This document shows, piece after piece, positions 1 through 7,589 of a DNA stretch of 64,000 nucleotides. Origin of the DNA: Bifidobacterium italicum (GTDB lineage Bacteria; Actinomycetota; Actinomycetes; Actinomycetales; Bifidobacteriaceae). The DNA is taken from NCBI RefSeq assembly GCF_002286915.1, contig NZ_MVOG01000002.1, positions 1 to 64,000 on the forward strand. Reading direction: 5' to 3'. A program made the position numbers and the translations under genes. Each line of letters opens with the position of its first letter. Positions within the stretch are counted from its first letter, which is position 1. The notes beneath the pieces are model-generated. The model ran no database searches and was not told the origin of the DNA. It saw nothing but the letters and a program-made list of their open reading frames with translations.

Positions 1-900
1 GTACGGCGTGCAGGTCACGAGGCTCGCCAGATCGCGGTCCTTCTGGATCGCGAGGTCCTTGACCTCGTTCGGCAGCACCGTGTGCGTCGCCTCGACCTCG
101 TAGGTGAGCACCTCGTCGTAGACGGCGATCGTGAACCTGTCGCCCTTGCCGAGCGTGTCGAGGCCGGTGAACAGCATCGCGCTCGGCAGGCCGGTGTGTC
201 CGGTGAGCACCGTGTGCGTCGACGGGCCGCCGATCGGCAGGCTCGAGCCTTCGAGATGGCCGGCCGCGATCTGCAGCACCGTCTCGTCGGTGCCGTGGTA
301 GATCGGCAGGCGCGCCTTGATCTTCGGGATCGTCACATAGTCCATGATGCCGGTGCCGCTCACGTCGAGGATCGACTCGTAGGCCTTCTTCTCCTCCGGC
401 GTCGGCAGGAACCTGGAAGTGCCCTGCCCGATGAGCGATTCGTTGTATTCCTTCGCGCGCGCGAGCTCCTTGTCGCGGTCCTCCTTCGAGGTGTCGGCGA
501 CCTTCTCGATGTATCCCGCGACGGCGCGCGACGCGACGTGGCGGTTCCAGGCGTCGGCGACCGTCGGATACAGGATCAGGCCGACGCCGATGAGCAGCAG
601 CGCGCTCATCGCGGCGAGCATCGCGAAGAACCTGCGGTTGTCCTTCTTGCGTTTGGCGGCGAGCTGCTCCGGCGTCGGCCTCGGCGCGCCGGGCTCGTGC
701 GGGTCGATGATGTCGCCGAAATCGGTACCGCCGTCCGCGCCAGTCTCCGGCGTCCCTTCCGGCGCATCCCCCTCCGCCTGCACGGCGGCCGCATCGGCGC
801 CGTCCGCATCCGCGTCGGCGTGCATGTCCTCCCACATGTCCCAGTCGTCGTGGTCGCCGTCATGTCCGTCGTGGTTGCCGTCGTCCCACCTGTCAGCCAT
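1..900 (-). CDS. Class C sortase, C-terminal end cut by window edge
   Basis: Membrane-anchored transpeptidase of the sortase family, which in this class polymerises pilin subunits on the cell surface. The visible 300 residues begin with an Asp/His-rich cytoplasmic segment (about 1-60), then basic residues and one membrane helix at about 91-112, then the sortase fold. The conserved His is in TGHTGL and the catalytic Cys is residue 297 in LVTCTPY at the window edge; the catalytic Arg lies outside. The ATG at 900 has a strong ribosome site (GGAGGGTGA) 8-9 bases upstream. Pilin genes would be expected beyond base 1 but cannot be seen. Family assignment is firm; the pilus role is inferred from the class C-like layout. 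Confidence 0.88.
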   Translation of the reverse strand, partial: MADRWDDGNHDGHDGDHDDWDMWEDMHADADADGADAAAVQAEGDAPEGTPETGADGGTDFGDIIDPHEPGAPRPTPEQLAAKRKKDNRRFFAMLAAMSALLLIGVGLILYPTVADAWNRHVASRAVAGYIEKVADTSKEDRDKELARAKEYNESLIGQGTSRFLPTPEEKKAYESILDVSGTGIMDYVTIPKIKARLPIYHGTDETVLQIAAGHLEGSSLPIGGPSTHTVLTGHTGLPSAMLFTGLDTLGKGDRFTIAVYDEVLTYEVEATHTVLPNEVKDLAIQKDRDLASLVTCTPY

Positions 901-1055
901 AGCGCGTTCACCCTCCCGCCGTGCCGCGTCCGCCCCGCGGACGTCGCTGCCGTCTTTTGTCCGTTTCGAGCATAACCGCAGCGGCGCGCATCCGCACGCC
1001 GTCTTCCCAAACCTTTACGTTTCGCCGTCGTCCCCGCATGCGGCCGTCGGCATCG

Positions 1056-1103
1056 ACGACGGCGTCCCCGCCGCGTCGAGGGACGCGGCGGGGACGCCGT
1101 CGT
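1056..1103. terminator. 22-bp perfect hairpin downstream of galK
   Basis: Arms 1056-1077 and 1082-1103 are perfectly complementary around a 4-nt loop. It lies 22 bases past the galK stop, so it probably ends the galactose operon transcript. There is no T-run on either side, so it would be a U-less hairpin terminator or an mRNA 3' stabiliser. Apart from this hairpin I see nothing in 901-1125. Confidence 0.5.
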
Positions 1104-1125
1104 GATCGGGGAAGGCGATGCGCGC

Positions 1126-2376
1126 TCAGTGCACGCGCTGCGCCGCGGCTGCCGCATGGGCCGGCAACGCGCGCGGCGCGCGGAAGCCGCGGCGGCCGAA
1201 CTCGTCGGCGATCGCCTGCGCGATCCGTTCACTGGCCCCGGCGTCGACGAGCGCGATGATCGAACCGCCGAAGCCGCCGCCGGTCATGCGCGCGCCGTAC
1301 GCGCCCTCGGCGCGCGCGACGTCGACAGCCGTGTCGAGCTCGGGCACCGTCACCTCGTAGTCGTCGCGCAGTGAATCGTGTGACGCGTCGAACAACGCGC
1401 CCGCCTGCCGCATATCGCCGCGCGCGAAGGCGTCGACGAAACGGTCGACGCGTCCGATCTCGGTGACGACGTGCCGCACGCGACGGCGCATCGTCCCGTC
1501 GTCGAGCCGCGCGAGCACGTCCGCGAGCGCCTGCTGCGGATCGTCGGCGGCGTTGACGGCGTCGGCGACCTCGCGCAGGTTCGCCACGCCGAGGATCGCC
1601 GCCGCCTGTTCGCACATCGTGCGGCGCGCCTCGTACTGGCCGTCGTTGAGCTGGTGCGGCGCGCGCGTGTCGAGCACGAGCAGCTCGAGGCCGTAACATC
1701 CCAGATCGAAGGGCTCCTGCTTGACGTTCTCGAGCGCGCCCAGTCCGGGACGGCAGTCGAGGCGCAGCGCTCGGCCCTCGGCGCAGCGCATCGACGCGTT
1801 CTGGTCGAGTCCGCCGGTCGAAGCGCCGGCCATGTCGTTCTCCGCGCTGATCGCAGCGTCGATCAATGTGACGCGGCCGGCGTCGTCGCCGCCGAAGCCG
1901 AGCGCGTGCACGTCGTCGAGCGCGAGCGCCGTCGAGCAGGTCATCGCCGCCGACGAGCTCAGCCCCGAGCCGAGCGGCACGCAGGAGGCGAAGGCAGCGT
2001 CGAAGCCGCGCACCTGCTCGAAGCCGGCCCGGCGCAACGCCCACGCGACGCCGACCGGGTAGGCCGCCCATCCGTCGACGCCGCCGGCCTCGAGGCCGTC
2101 GAGGTCGGCTTCGACGACCGTCTCGGGCGCGACGTCGGAGACGACGCGCGCCGTCGTGTCATCGCGCGCGGCGAGCGCCACGTAGGTGCGGTGCGGCAGC
2201 GCGATCGGCAGGCAGAGGCCGCCGTTGTAGTCCGTGTGTTCGCCGATGAGGTTGACGCGTCCGGGCGCCGCCCAGACGCCGTCCGGCTCGTTGCCGTAGC
2301 GTGCGCGGAACAGCGCGGCCGCCTTGCGCGCGCCGTCGTCGTCGCCCATCGCTTCGATGAATTCCACCTGTGCCAT
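1126..2376 (-). CDS. galK: Galactokinase
   Basis: Phosphorylates galactose to galactose-1-phosphate with ATP in the cytoplasm, the first committed step of the Leloir pathway. All three GHMP-kinase signatures are present: GRVNLIGEHTDYN at 39-51, the ATP-binding PLGSGLSSSAAM at 134-145, and MTGGGFGGS near the C-terminus. The length (416 aa) is normal. It is last in the deoR-galT-galK operon, 108 bases after galT. A GGAAGA ribosome site precedes the ATG at 2376. The three conserved motifs leave little doubt. Confidence 0.96.
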   Translation of the reverse strand: MAQVEFIEAMGDDDGARKAAALFRARYGNEPDGVWAAPGRVNLIGEHTDYNGGLCLPIALPHRTYVALAARDDTTARVVSDVAPETVVEADLDGLEAGGVDGWAAYPVGVAWALRRAGFEQVRGFDAAFASCVPLGSGLSSSAAMTCSTALALDDVHALGFGGDDAGRVTLIDAAISAENDMAGASTGGLDQNASMRCAEGRALRLDCRPGLGALENVKQEPFDLGCYGLELLVLDTRAPHQLNDGQYEARRTMCEQAAAILGVANLREVADAVNAADDPQQALADVLARLDDGTMRRRVRHVVTEIGRVDRFVDAFARGDMRQAGALFDASHDSLRDDYEVTVPELDTAVDVARAEGAYGARMTGGGFGGSIIALVDAGASERIAQAIADEFGRRGFRAPRALPAHAAAAAQRVH

Positions 2377-2484
2377 AAGTGTTGTTCTTCCGTGTCTGTC
2401 GTCGCGCCGCCATCATCGGCGACGCGGGTTGCGATGTCTGTATTGGTGATGTCTGATTGGTGATCGCCGCGGCGGCGACGCCGC

Positions 2485-3753
2485 TCAGCCTTCGTCGGCG
2501 ATGTCGACCGGGCCGAGCTCGTGGAAGCGCGCCGCGATGAGCTCGGGGGTCGTGTCCGAGACCCACGCGGCCATGCCCGATTCGGAACCGGCGAGGTACT
2601 TGATCTTGTTCGCTGCGCGGCGGAACGAGAAGAACTGCAGGTTGAGCCGGTAGTGGTCGCGGCGCGCGTCGCGCACCGGCGCCTGATGCCAGGCTGCGAT
2701 GTACGGCAGGTCCATGCCCTTGCCGTCACCCTTGTCGAAGAAGCGGTTGCCGCGCTTGAGCAGCGTCGAGTACATCTGCGCGAGGTCCCAGCGTTCCTGG
2801 TCGTCGAGCTCGTCGAGCGTGAGGACGCCGTCGCGCAGCGGCGCGACGTGCACCTCGAGCGGCCAGCGCGCAGCGGCCGGCACGTAGGCGACCCAGCTGT
2901 GGTTGCGCATGACGACGCGGTGCCGCGCGTCGATCTCGGCGGCCATCAGGTCGTGCAGCAGGTTGCCGCCCGTGCGCTCGAAGTAGGCTTCGGTGTGTTC
3001 CAGCTCGGTCTCGAGCTTCGGCGCGATGAACGGGTAGGCGTAGATCTGGCCGTGCGGGTGCGCGAGCGAGACGCCGATCTCCTCGCCGTGGTTCTCGAAC
3101 GGGAAGATCTGCTCGATGCCGTCGATCGTGCTCAGCTCGGCCGTGCGGAAGGCCCACGCCTCGACGACGGTGCGCAGGCGCGACACCGGCAGGTCGGCGG
3201 GCAGGCCGTCCTCGTCCGGGTCGAAGCAGATGACCTCGCAGCGTCCGGCCGCCGGACGCACCTGCCACAGCGGGTTGCCGTCGACGCAGCCCGCCTCGTC
3301 GGACACGCCGGGCACCTGCACCATCGACGGGAAGCGGTTCTCGAAGATGACGACGTCGTAGTCGGTGTCCGGGACCTCGCCGTCCTGGTACGGGTCGCCG
3401 GGCTTGCGCGCGGCGAGCGGGTTGCCCTTCGCCGTCGCGCCGGCGCCGGCCGTGATCGGGCGGTTCATGCGCGCCGTCGCCATCGGGATCCAGTCGCCGG
3501 TGAGCGGGTCGCGGCGCATCTGCGGCGCCTGGTAGCGCACCTCGACGCCGTCGGCGTCCAGATGCGGCGCGAAGCGGTACGGCAACTCGCGCGGGTCGTC
3601 GAGGCGGCGCGTGCGCTCGCCGGAGACGAACTCCGGCTCGTCGTCGAGATAGAAGAAGTCGCGGCCGTCGGCGAGCGTCGTCGGCGTGATGCGGATGTGC
3701 TCCTTCGCGTAGTCGCCGGGTTCGTATTGTGCATATTGCGACATCGTCGTCAT
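2485..3753 (-). CDS. galT: Galactose-1-phosphate uridylyltransferase
   Basis: Transfers UMP from UDP-glucose to galactose-1-phosphate, giving UDP-galactose and glucose-1-phosphate. The active-site motif HPHGQIY is at 232-238, with the nucleophilic His in the middle of HPH; FENHGEEIGVSLAHPH around it is typical of the family. I chose the ATG at 3753 because it overlaps the deoR stop as ATGA, which implies translational coupling. This gives 422 residues, longer than the roughly 350 of E. coli GalT, with extra sequence at the N-terminus. A second ATG at 3744 is possible. It sits between deoR and galK. Confidence 0.94.
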   Translation of the reverse strand: MTTMSQYAQYEPGDYAKEHIRITPTTLADGRDFFYLDDEPEFVSGERTRRLDDPRELPYRFAPHLDADGVEVRYQAPQMRRDPLTGDWIPMATARMNRPITAGAGATAKGNPLAARKPGDPYQDGEVPDTDYDVVIFENRFPSMVQVPGVSDEAGCVDGNPLWQVRPAAGRCEVICFDPDEDGLPADLPVSRLRTVVEAWAFRTAELSTIDGIEQIFPFENHGEEIGVSLAHPHGQIYAYPFIAPKLETELEHTEAYFERTGGNLLHDLMAAEIDARHRVVMRNHSWVAYVPAAARWPLEVHVAPLRDGVLTLDELDDQERWDLAQMYSTLLKRGNRFFDKGDGKGMDLPYIAAWHQAPVRDARRDHYRLNLQFFSFRRAANKIKYLAGSESGMAAWVSDTTPELIAARFHELGPVDIADEG

Positions 3754-4556
3754 TCGCTTTCTGTTTCGTCGGATGCCCTGTCGTGGGCGAGTACGAGTTC
3801 CTTGACGAGGTCGCGCGTCTTCGTCGCCGAATCCGTGTCGAGGCCGTCGTCGGTGATGACGGTATCCACCTGGTCGAAGCGCGCGAACAGCGACAGCGAT
3901 GTGCTGCTCCACTTCGTGTGGTCGGTGAGGATGATCGTGCGGTCGGCGATGTCCATCATCGCCATGTCGGTCGCCGCCTCGAGCGAGTTCGGCATCAGGA
4001 AGCCGCGCGGGATCGACACCGAGTGGGTGCCGAGGAACACGGTGTTCACGCGCAGCGACGCGATGACCTTGTCGGCGATCGGCCCGACGAGCGAGTTCGA
4101 CCGCGTGATGACGCCGCCGGTGACGATGACCTCGACGTCCTTCGACTCGAGGGCCTGCACGAGTTCTGCGACCGGGATCGAGTTCGTCAGGATCGTGATG
4201 CCGTTCGAGCGCTGCGACTCGAGCAGGTGCTGCGCGAAGACGTAGGCGGTCGTGCCGCCGCCGATCGCGATGACGTCGCCCGGCGAGACGTAGTCGATCG
4301 CCTGCTGCGCGATCGCGTCCTTGAGTCCGATGTCCATCTGCGACTTGACCGAGAACAGCGGCTCGCTCAGCAGCGTGCTCGTCGACACGGCGCCGCCGTG
4401 CACGCGCCGCAGCAGGCCCTTGTCCGCGAGTTCGGCGATGTCCCTGCGGATCGTCATCGCCGAGACGCCGAGCTCCTTGGAGAGCGCGGTGATGCGCACC
4501 GCGCCGCGCGTACGCAGCCGACTCAGGATCAGATGCTGTCGTTGTGAGGAAATCAT
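3750..4556 (-). CDS. DeoR-family transcriptional regulator of the gal operon
   Basis: 268-residue DeoR-type repressor. An N-terminal winged helix-turn-helix (about 1-58, with GVSAMTIRRDIAEL as recognition region) is followed by a DeoR C-terminal sugar-phosphate sensor domain containing AIGGGTTAYVFA. It is first in the operon and overlaps galT by 4 bases, so it very likely controls galactose use and its own expression; galactose-1-phosphate or tagatose-6-phosphate would be plausible inducers, but nothing here shows which. The start at 4556 begins six bases past a good -10 box, so the mRNA is probably leaderless. Longer starts upstream would run through the promoter. Confidence 0.9.
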   Translation of the reverse strand: MISSQRQHLILSRLRTRGAVRITALSKELGVSAMTIRRDIAELADKGLLRRVHGGAVSTSTLLSEPLFSVKSQMDIGLKDAIAQQAIDYVSPGDVIAIGGGTTAYVFAQHLLESQRSNGITILTNSIPVAELVQALESKDVEVIVTGGVITRSNSLVGPIADKVIASLRVNTVFLGTHSVSIPRGFLMPNSLEAATDMAMMDIADRTIILTDHTKWSSTSLSLFARFDQVDTVITDDGLDTDSATKTRDLVKELVLAHDRASDETESE

Positions 4557-4562
4557 ATGAAC

Positions 4563-4591
4563 ATTATCGCACATTTCATTGCAACAGACAA
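4563..4591 (-). promoter_or_regulatory. Promoter of the deoR-galT-galK operon, probably leaderless
   Basis: On the minus strand, TTGTCT (4591-4586) is followed by exactly 17 bases and GATAAT (4568-4563). The ATG starts six bases further on, where transcription would begin, so the transcript would have no 5' leader. No ribosome site is visible before the ATG, which agrees. Confidence 0.6.
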
Positions 4592-4594
4592 CTC

Positions 4595-4625
4595 GAAACA
4601 AACATTTCGGCGTGTTTTCCAAACA
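4595..4625 (-). promoter_or_regulatory. Candidate DeoR operator, two TGTTTG half-sites
   Basis: Read on the minus strand, TGTTTGGAAAA (4625-4615) and TGTTTGTTTC (4604-4595) lie about two helical turns apart just upstream of the -35 box. Direct TGTTTG-type repeats resemble operators known for DeoR-family sugar repressors such as LacR. The assignment to the adjacent DeoR protein is inference. Confidence 0.4.
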
Positions 4626-4695
4626 GAACCGCACATAAACCGATCTTTTGCACTCGTATGCAGGACGGACGCAGGCGTGCGCGCCGCCCTTCGCC

Positions 4696-4746
4696 GCATC
4701 CGGATGGCATCCGGACGGCCCGTGCGGCATCCGGACGGCCCATACG
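4696..4746. repeat. Short direct repeats in the gal-GT intergenic region
   Basis: Three GCATCCGGA repeats start at 4696, 4707 and 4727; the last two are 20 bases apart and extend to about 17 shared bases. The gap 4557-4974 has no convincing gene. It also holds an 11-bp inverted repeat (4812-4822 with 4847-4857) and a CATCCGCATCGGCAG-like duplication near 4910. No function is evident. Confidence 0.5.
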
Positions 4747-4974
4747 GCCGCAGTGCGGCCGACACCCTGCCGATGCCCGATCCGCACATGGCCCCGTGAT
4801 CATCGGCATGACCGCCATGGCGCACATGCAGGCGTCGCGCCGCGCACGCCATGGCGGCACGACACGAGCCCGCGTCCGTCCGGCCGACGTCCGCGTCGGC
4901 AGGCATCCGCATCGGCAGGCGTCGGCGCAATCGGAGGCCGCGTCATCCAGCGACCCCGTCAGCGGGCGTCCTCG

Positions 4975-5973
4975 TCAGTCGATGTTCTCGGCCTCGGCCT
5001 CGAGGTCGTCGTTGAAGTCGTCATCGGGCGCGTCGGCGATCTGACGATGCGCGGCGCGGCGCTCGAACTCGCGCTCGCGCGGATCGTGCAGCTGCCGGTG
5101 CATGCGCGAAAGCCCCCATTGGGTCACCTTGCGCATCGCCTCGTGCACGATCGAGCCGTCCATCTTCGAGACGCCGAGCGCGCGTTCCGGGAACACGATC
5201 GGCACCTCGACGACGACGCCGCCGGCCGCCACGACGCGCCGCGTCATGTCGATCTGGAACACGTAGCCGTTGTCGTCGATGCCGTCGAGGTCGATCCTGC
5301 GCAGGATGCGCGCGCGGTAGGCACGGAAGCCGCTCGTCATGTCGCGCACCTTGAGCCCTAGCATGAAACGCGCGTAGGAGGAGCCTGCACGGGAGATGAC
5401 GTCGCGGTACCACGGCCAGTTCTGCGTCGTGCCGCCGGGGACGCGCCTCGAGCCGAGCACGAGGTCGACGCGCTCGTCGTCGCGGATGCGCTGCAGGATG
5501 CGCCGCAGGTCGTCGGGTCGGTGGGAGCCGTCCATGTCCATCTCGCAGATCACGTCGTAGCCGCGCGCGAGCGCCCAGTTGAATCCGTCGACGTACGCGG
5601 AGCCGAGGCCGAGCTTGCCGGCACGGTGCAGCACATGCAACCTCGATCCGGTCGTCGTCGCGTTGACGCGGTTCGCGATCTTGAGGTCGGCGGTGCTCAC
5701 GTTCGCATCGGACAGCAGCGCCGCGTCATCGTCGCCCTTGCAGAACGCGACGTCGTGCGCGATGTCGTTGCTTTTGACCTCGACGCTCAGTCCGGGCGTC
5801 ATATGCGTGGCCTTCGCGATGACGTCGGCGAGCCTGCCGGTGCCGTCGGGCGAGTTGTCGTCGACGATGAGCACGTCGACGTCCGGGTTGCGCTCGAAGA
5901 CGCCGCTGAGCGTCGGCTCGAGGTTCGCGCGTTCGTTGTACGTCGGCATGACCACGCATACACGACCCGTCAT
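4975..5973 (-). CDS. Polyprenol-monophosphomannose synthase-like glycosyltransferase (GT2, DPM1 type)
   Basis: Cytoplasmic GT2 enzyme of the dolichyl-phosphate mannose synthase type, expected to move a sugar, probably mannose, from a nucleotide donor to polyprenyl phosphate. It opens with VVMPTYNERANL and the nucleotide-binding IVDDNSPDGTG; the DxD site is in CEMDMDGSHRPDDL. At 332 residues it is longer than the usual core of about 240: there is an insertion of about 40-45 residues after the first DD motif and a basic-acidic tail ending at 4975. Start 5973 has GGAGGCGGAT before the ATG. There is no C-terminal membrane domain. Donor and acceptor are inferred from the family. Confidence 0.85.
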   Translation of the reverse strand: MTGRVCVVMPTYNERANLEPTLSGVFERNPDVDVLIVDDNSPDGTGRLADVIAKATHMTPGLSVEVKSNDIAHDVAFCKGDDDAALLSDANVSTADLKIANRVNATTTGSRLHVLHRAGKLGLGSAYVDGFNWALARGYDVICEMDMDGSHRPDDLRRILQRIRDDERVDLVLGSRRVPGGTTQNWPWYRDVISRAGSSYARFMLGLKVRDMTSGFRAYRARILRRIDLDGIDDNGYVFQIDMTRRVVAAGGVVVEVPIVFPERALGVSKMDGSIVHEAMRKVTQWGLSRMHRQLHDPREREFERRAAHRQIADAPDDDFNDDLEAEAENID

Positions 5974-6118
5974 ATCCGCCTCCCGTCCGTCGGCCGCCGC
6001 CGGCCGTCTGCACCCGACTTTACCGCATGGCGCACCGGCGCCCGACCGCCGTCTGATGTCCGTACCGACTGTAGTCAGCGCGCCCCGTCCCCGCATATCG
6101 TGCAGCCATCGGCAAAAC

Positions 6119-6169
6119 CGCACATGCGAACGGCGGGGCGGCGGGGCGGCCCCGCCGTTCGCATGTGCG
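6119..6169. promoter_or_regulatory. 21-bp perfect inverted repeat just upstream of the PyrD-like gene
   Basis: Arms 6119-6139 and 6149-6169 are fully complementary around a 9-nt GC loop and end 30 bases before the ATG at 6200. On the minus strand the hairpin is followed by GGTTTTGCC, which resembles a terminator, but no minus-strand gene feeds into it. In the plus direction it would fold in the 5' leader. It may be an attenuator-like element or a relic repeat. Confidence 0.45.
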
Positions 6170-6199
6170 TTCCGGCGCCCGACATGGCACAATGGAACG

Positions 6200-7348
6200 A
6201 TGGCTTACGTTTCCGAAAACAGCTTGCACGACGCGATCAACAAGGCGACGACCGACCTGTTCACCTGCGCGTACAAGCACGTCATCAAACCTCATTTCGT
6301 CTTCAACAAGCCGCCGGACAAGTCGCACGCCCAGATGATCGGGTTCTGCAAGGCCACGCGCAACATCGCGCCGCTGATGTGGCTGCTGCGCCAGATGCTC
6401 GACTACACCGACCCGATCCTCGAGACCTCGGTCATGGGCGTCGACTTCGCCAACCCCTTCGGCCTGTCCGCCGGTCTCGACAAGGACTGCGAGATGGCGA
6501 CGCTGCTCGACAACGCCGGCTTCGGCTTCGAGACGGTCGGCTCGACGACGGCGCGCCCGTGCGCCGGCAATCCGCGCCCGTGGTTCCACCGTCTGCCCGA
6601 ATACGATTCGATGATGGTGCATGTGGGGCTGGCGAACGAGGGCTCCGACAAGATCATCGCGAAGACCGAACAGGCGTGGCGCCGCACGCGCACGATGCAG
6701 ATGTCGGTGTCGATCGCACGCACGAACGACGACCTCGTCGGCGGCATCAACGAAGGCATCGAGGACTACTGCGTCTCGATGCGTCGCGCGGCCGGCCGCA
6801 CCGCGATGGTCGAGGTGAACATCTCGTGCCCGAACACGACGGTCGGCGAGCCGTTCAACGAGGACCCGGAGGCGCTCGACCGCCTGTTCACCGAGCTCGA
6901 CAAGATCGAGCGCCCGCAGCCGACGCTCGTCAAGATGCCTCTCAACAAGACTTGGGAGGAGTTCCGCGAGCTCGTCGACGTGCTCGCCGACCACAACGTG
7001 CAGGGCCTGTCGATCGCGAACCTGCAGAAGGACCGCACCGGACTCGACATCCCGCCGTCGTGGCTCGGCGGCCTGTCGGGCGGTCCGTGCACCGTCGGCA
7101 GCACCGAGCTGATCCGCCGCGTCCACCGCGACTACGGCGACCGTTTCGCGATCGCCGGCATCGGCGGCGTCTTCACGCCGAAGCAGGCGTATGAGAAGAT
7201 CCGCGCCGGCTCGTCGCTCGTCATGTTCATCTCATCGCTGATGTACCGCGGCCCGCAGCAGATCACCGTGCTCAAGCGCGGACTCGCCGAGCTGCTGCGC
7301 CGCGACGGCTTCGCGAACGTGGCCGACGCCGTCGGCGTCGACGCCTGA
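6200..7348 (+). CDS. Dihydroorotate dehydrogenase-like flavoprotein with class 2 layout and a Cys at the catalytic site
   Basis: FMN barrel enzyme of the PyrD family (382 aa), which oxidises dihydroorotate to orotate in pyrimidine synthesis. An N-terminal helical extension of about 75 residues is the layout of membrane-bound, quinone-linked class 2 enzymes. GLSAGLDKD (88-96) and the substrate loop NISCPNT (207-213) are clear. The residue before PN is Cys210; class 2 enzymes have Ser there, while class 1 have Cys. The usual TNTT segment reads SIANLQKDRTG. It stands alone on the plus strand, away from other pyr genes. It may be a true quinone enzyme or a paralogue with another substrate. Confidence 0.75.
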   Translation: MAYVSENSLHDAINKATTDLFTCAYKHVIKPHFVFNKPPDKSHAQMIGFCKATRNIAPLMWLLRQMLDYTDPILETSVMGVDFANPFGLSAGLDKDCEMATLLDNAGFGFETVGSTTARPCAGNPRPWFHRLPEYDSMMVHVGLANEGSDKIIAKTEQAWRRTRTMQMSVSIARTNDDLVGGINEGIEDYCVSMRRAAGRTAMVEVNISCPNTTVGEPFNEDPEALDRLFTELDKIERPQPTLVKMPLNKTWEEFRELVDVLADHNVQGLSIANLQKDRTGLDIPPSWLGGLSGGPCTVGSTELIRRVHRDYGDRFAIAGIGGVFTPKQAYEKIRAGSSLVMFISSLMYRGPQQITVLKRGLAELLRRDGFANVADAVGVDA

Positions 7349-7360
7349 TTGCTGCCTTAA

Positions 7361-7406
7361 GCGTATGGGAGGGCCCCGCATCCCCGTCGGGAGACCGCCC
7401 ATACGC
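7361..7406 (+). terminator. Hairpin after the PyrD-like gene
   Basis: GCGTATGGG (7361-7369) pairs with CCCATACGC (7398-7406), with GC-rich inner sequence. It starts 13 bases after the stop. There is no clear T-run. Confidence 0.45.
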
Positions 7407-7437
7407 CGTTCACGCGCCGTTAGGCACCGTTTGTGCA

Positions 7438-7560
7438 CCTATCTGTGTTGAGGGAGAGCATCATCTTGGATTGAGGCAAGTAGCGCCACGGTATCATGCG
7501 GGTTTCAGGCCCTGATACTTGGCCATATCGCCGAAGAAGCCCTCCCTCAACGCAGATAGG
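7438..7560. repeat. MITE-like element 1 with terminal inverted repeats
   Basis: About 123 bases bounded by CCTATCTGTGTTGAGGGA (7438-7455) and its near-exact inverse (7543-7560, one mismatch). It has no coding capacity. The 30 bases from 7440 match 26 of 30 with the inverted right end of a second element at 19469-19595, so this is a dispersed family. It fills the gap between two convergent genes. Confidence 0.6.
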
Positions 7561-7589
7561 CTGAAGATACGGCCGTAGAGACGCCTAGC

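Noticed and set aside
4557-4974. Gene in the gap between deoR and the DPM-like transferase
   Set aside because: Short frames exist but are made of the direct repeats and have no start signals.
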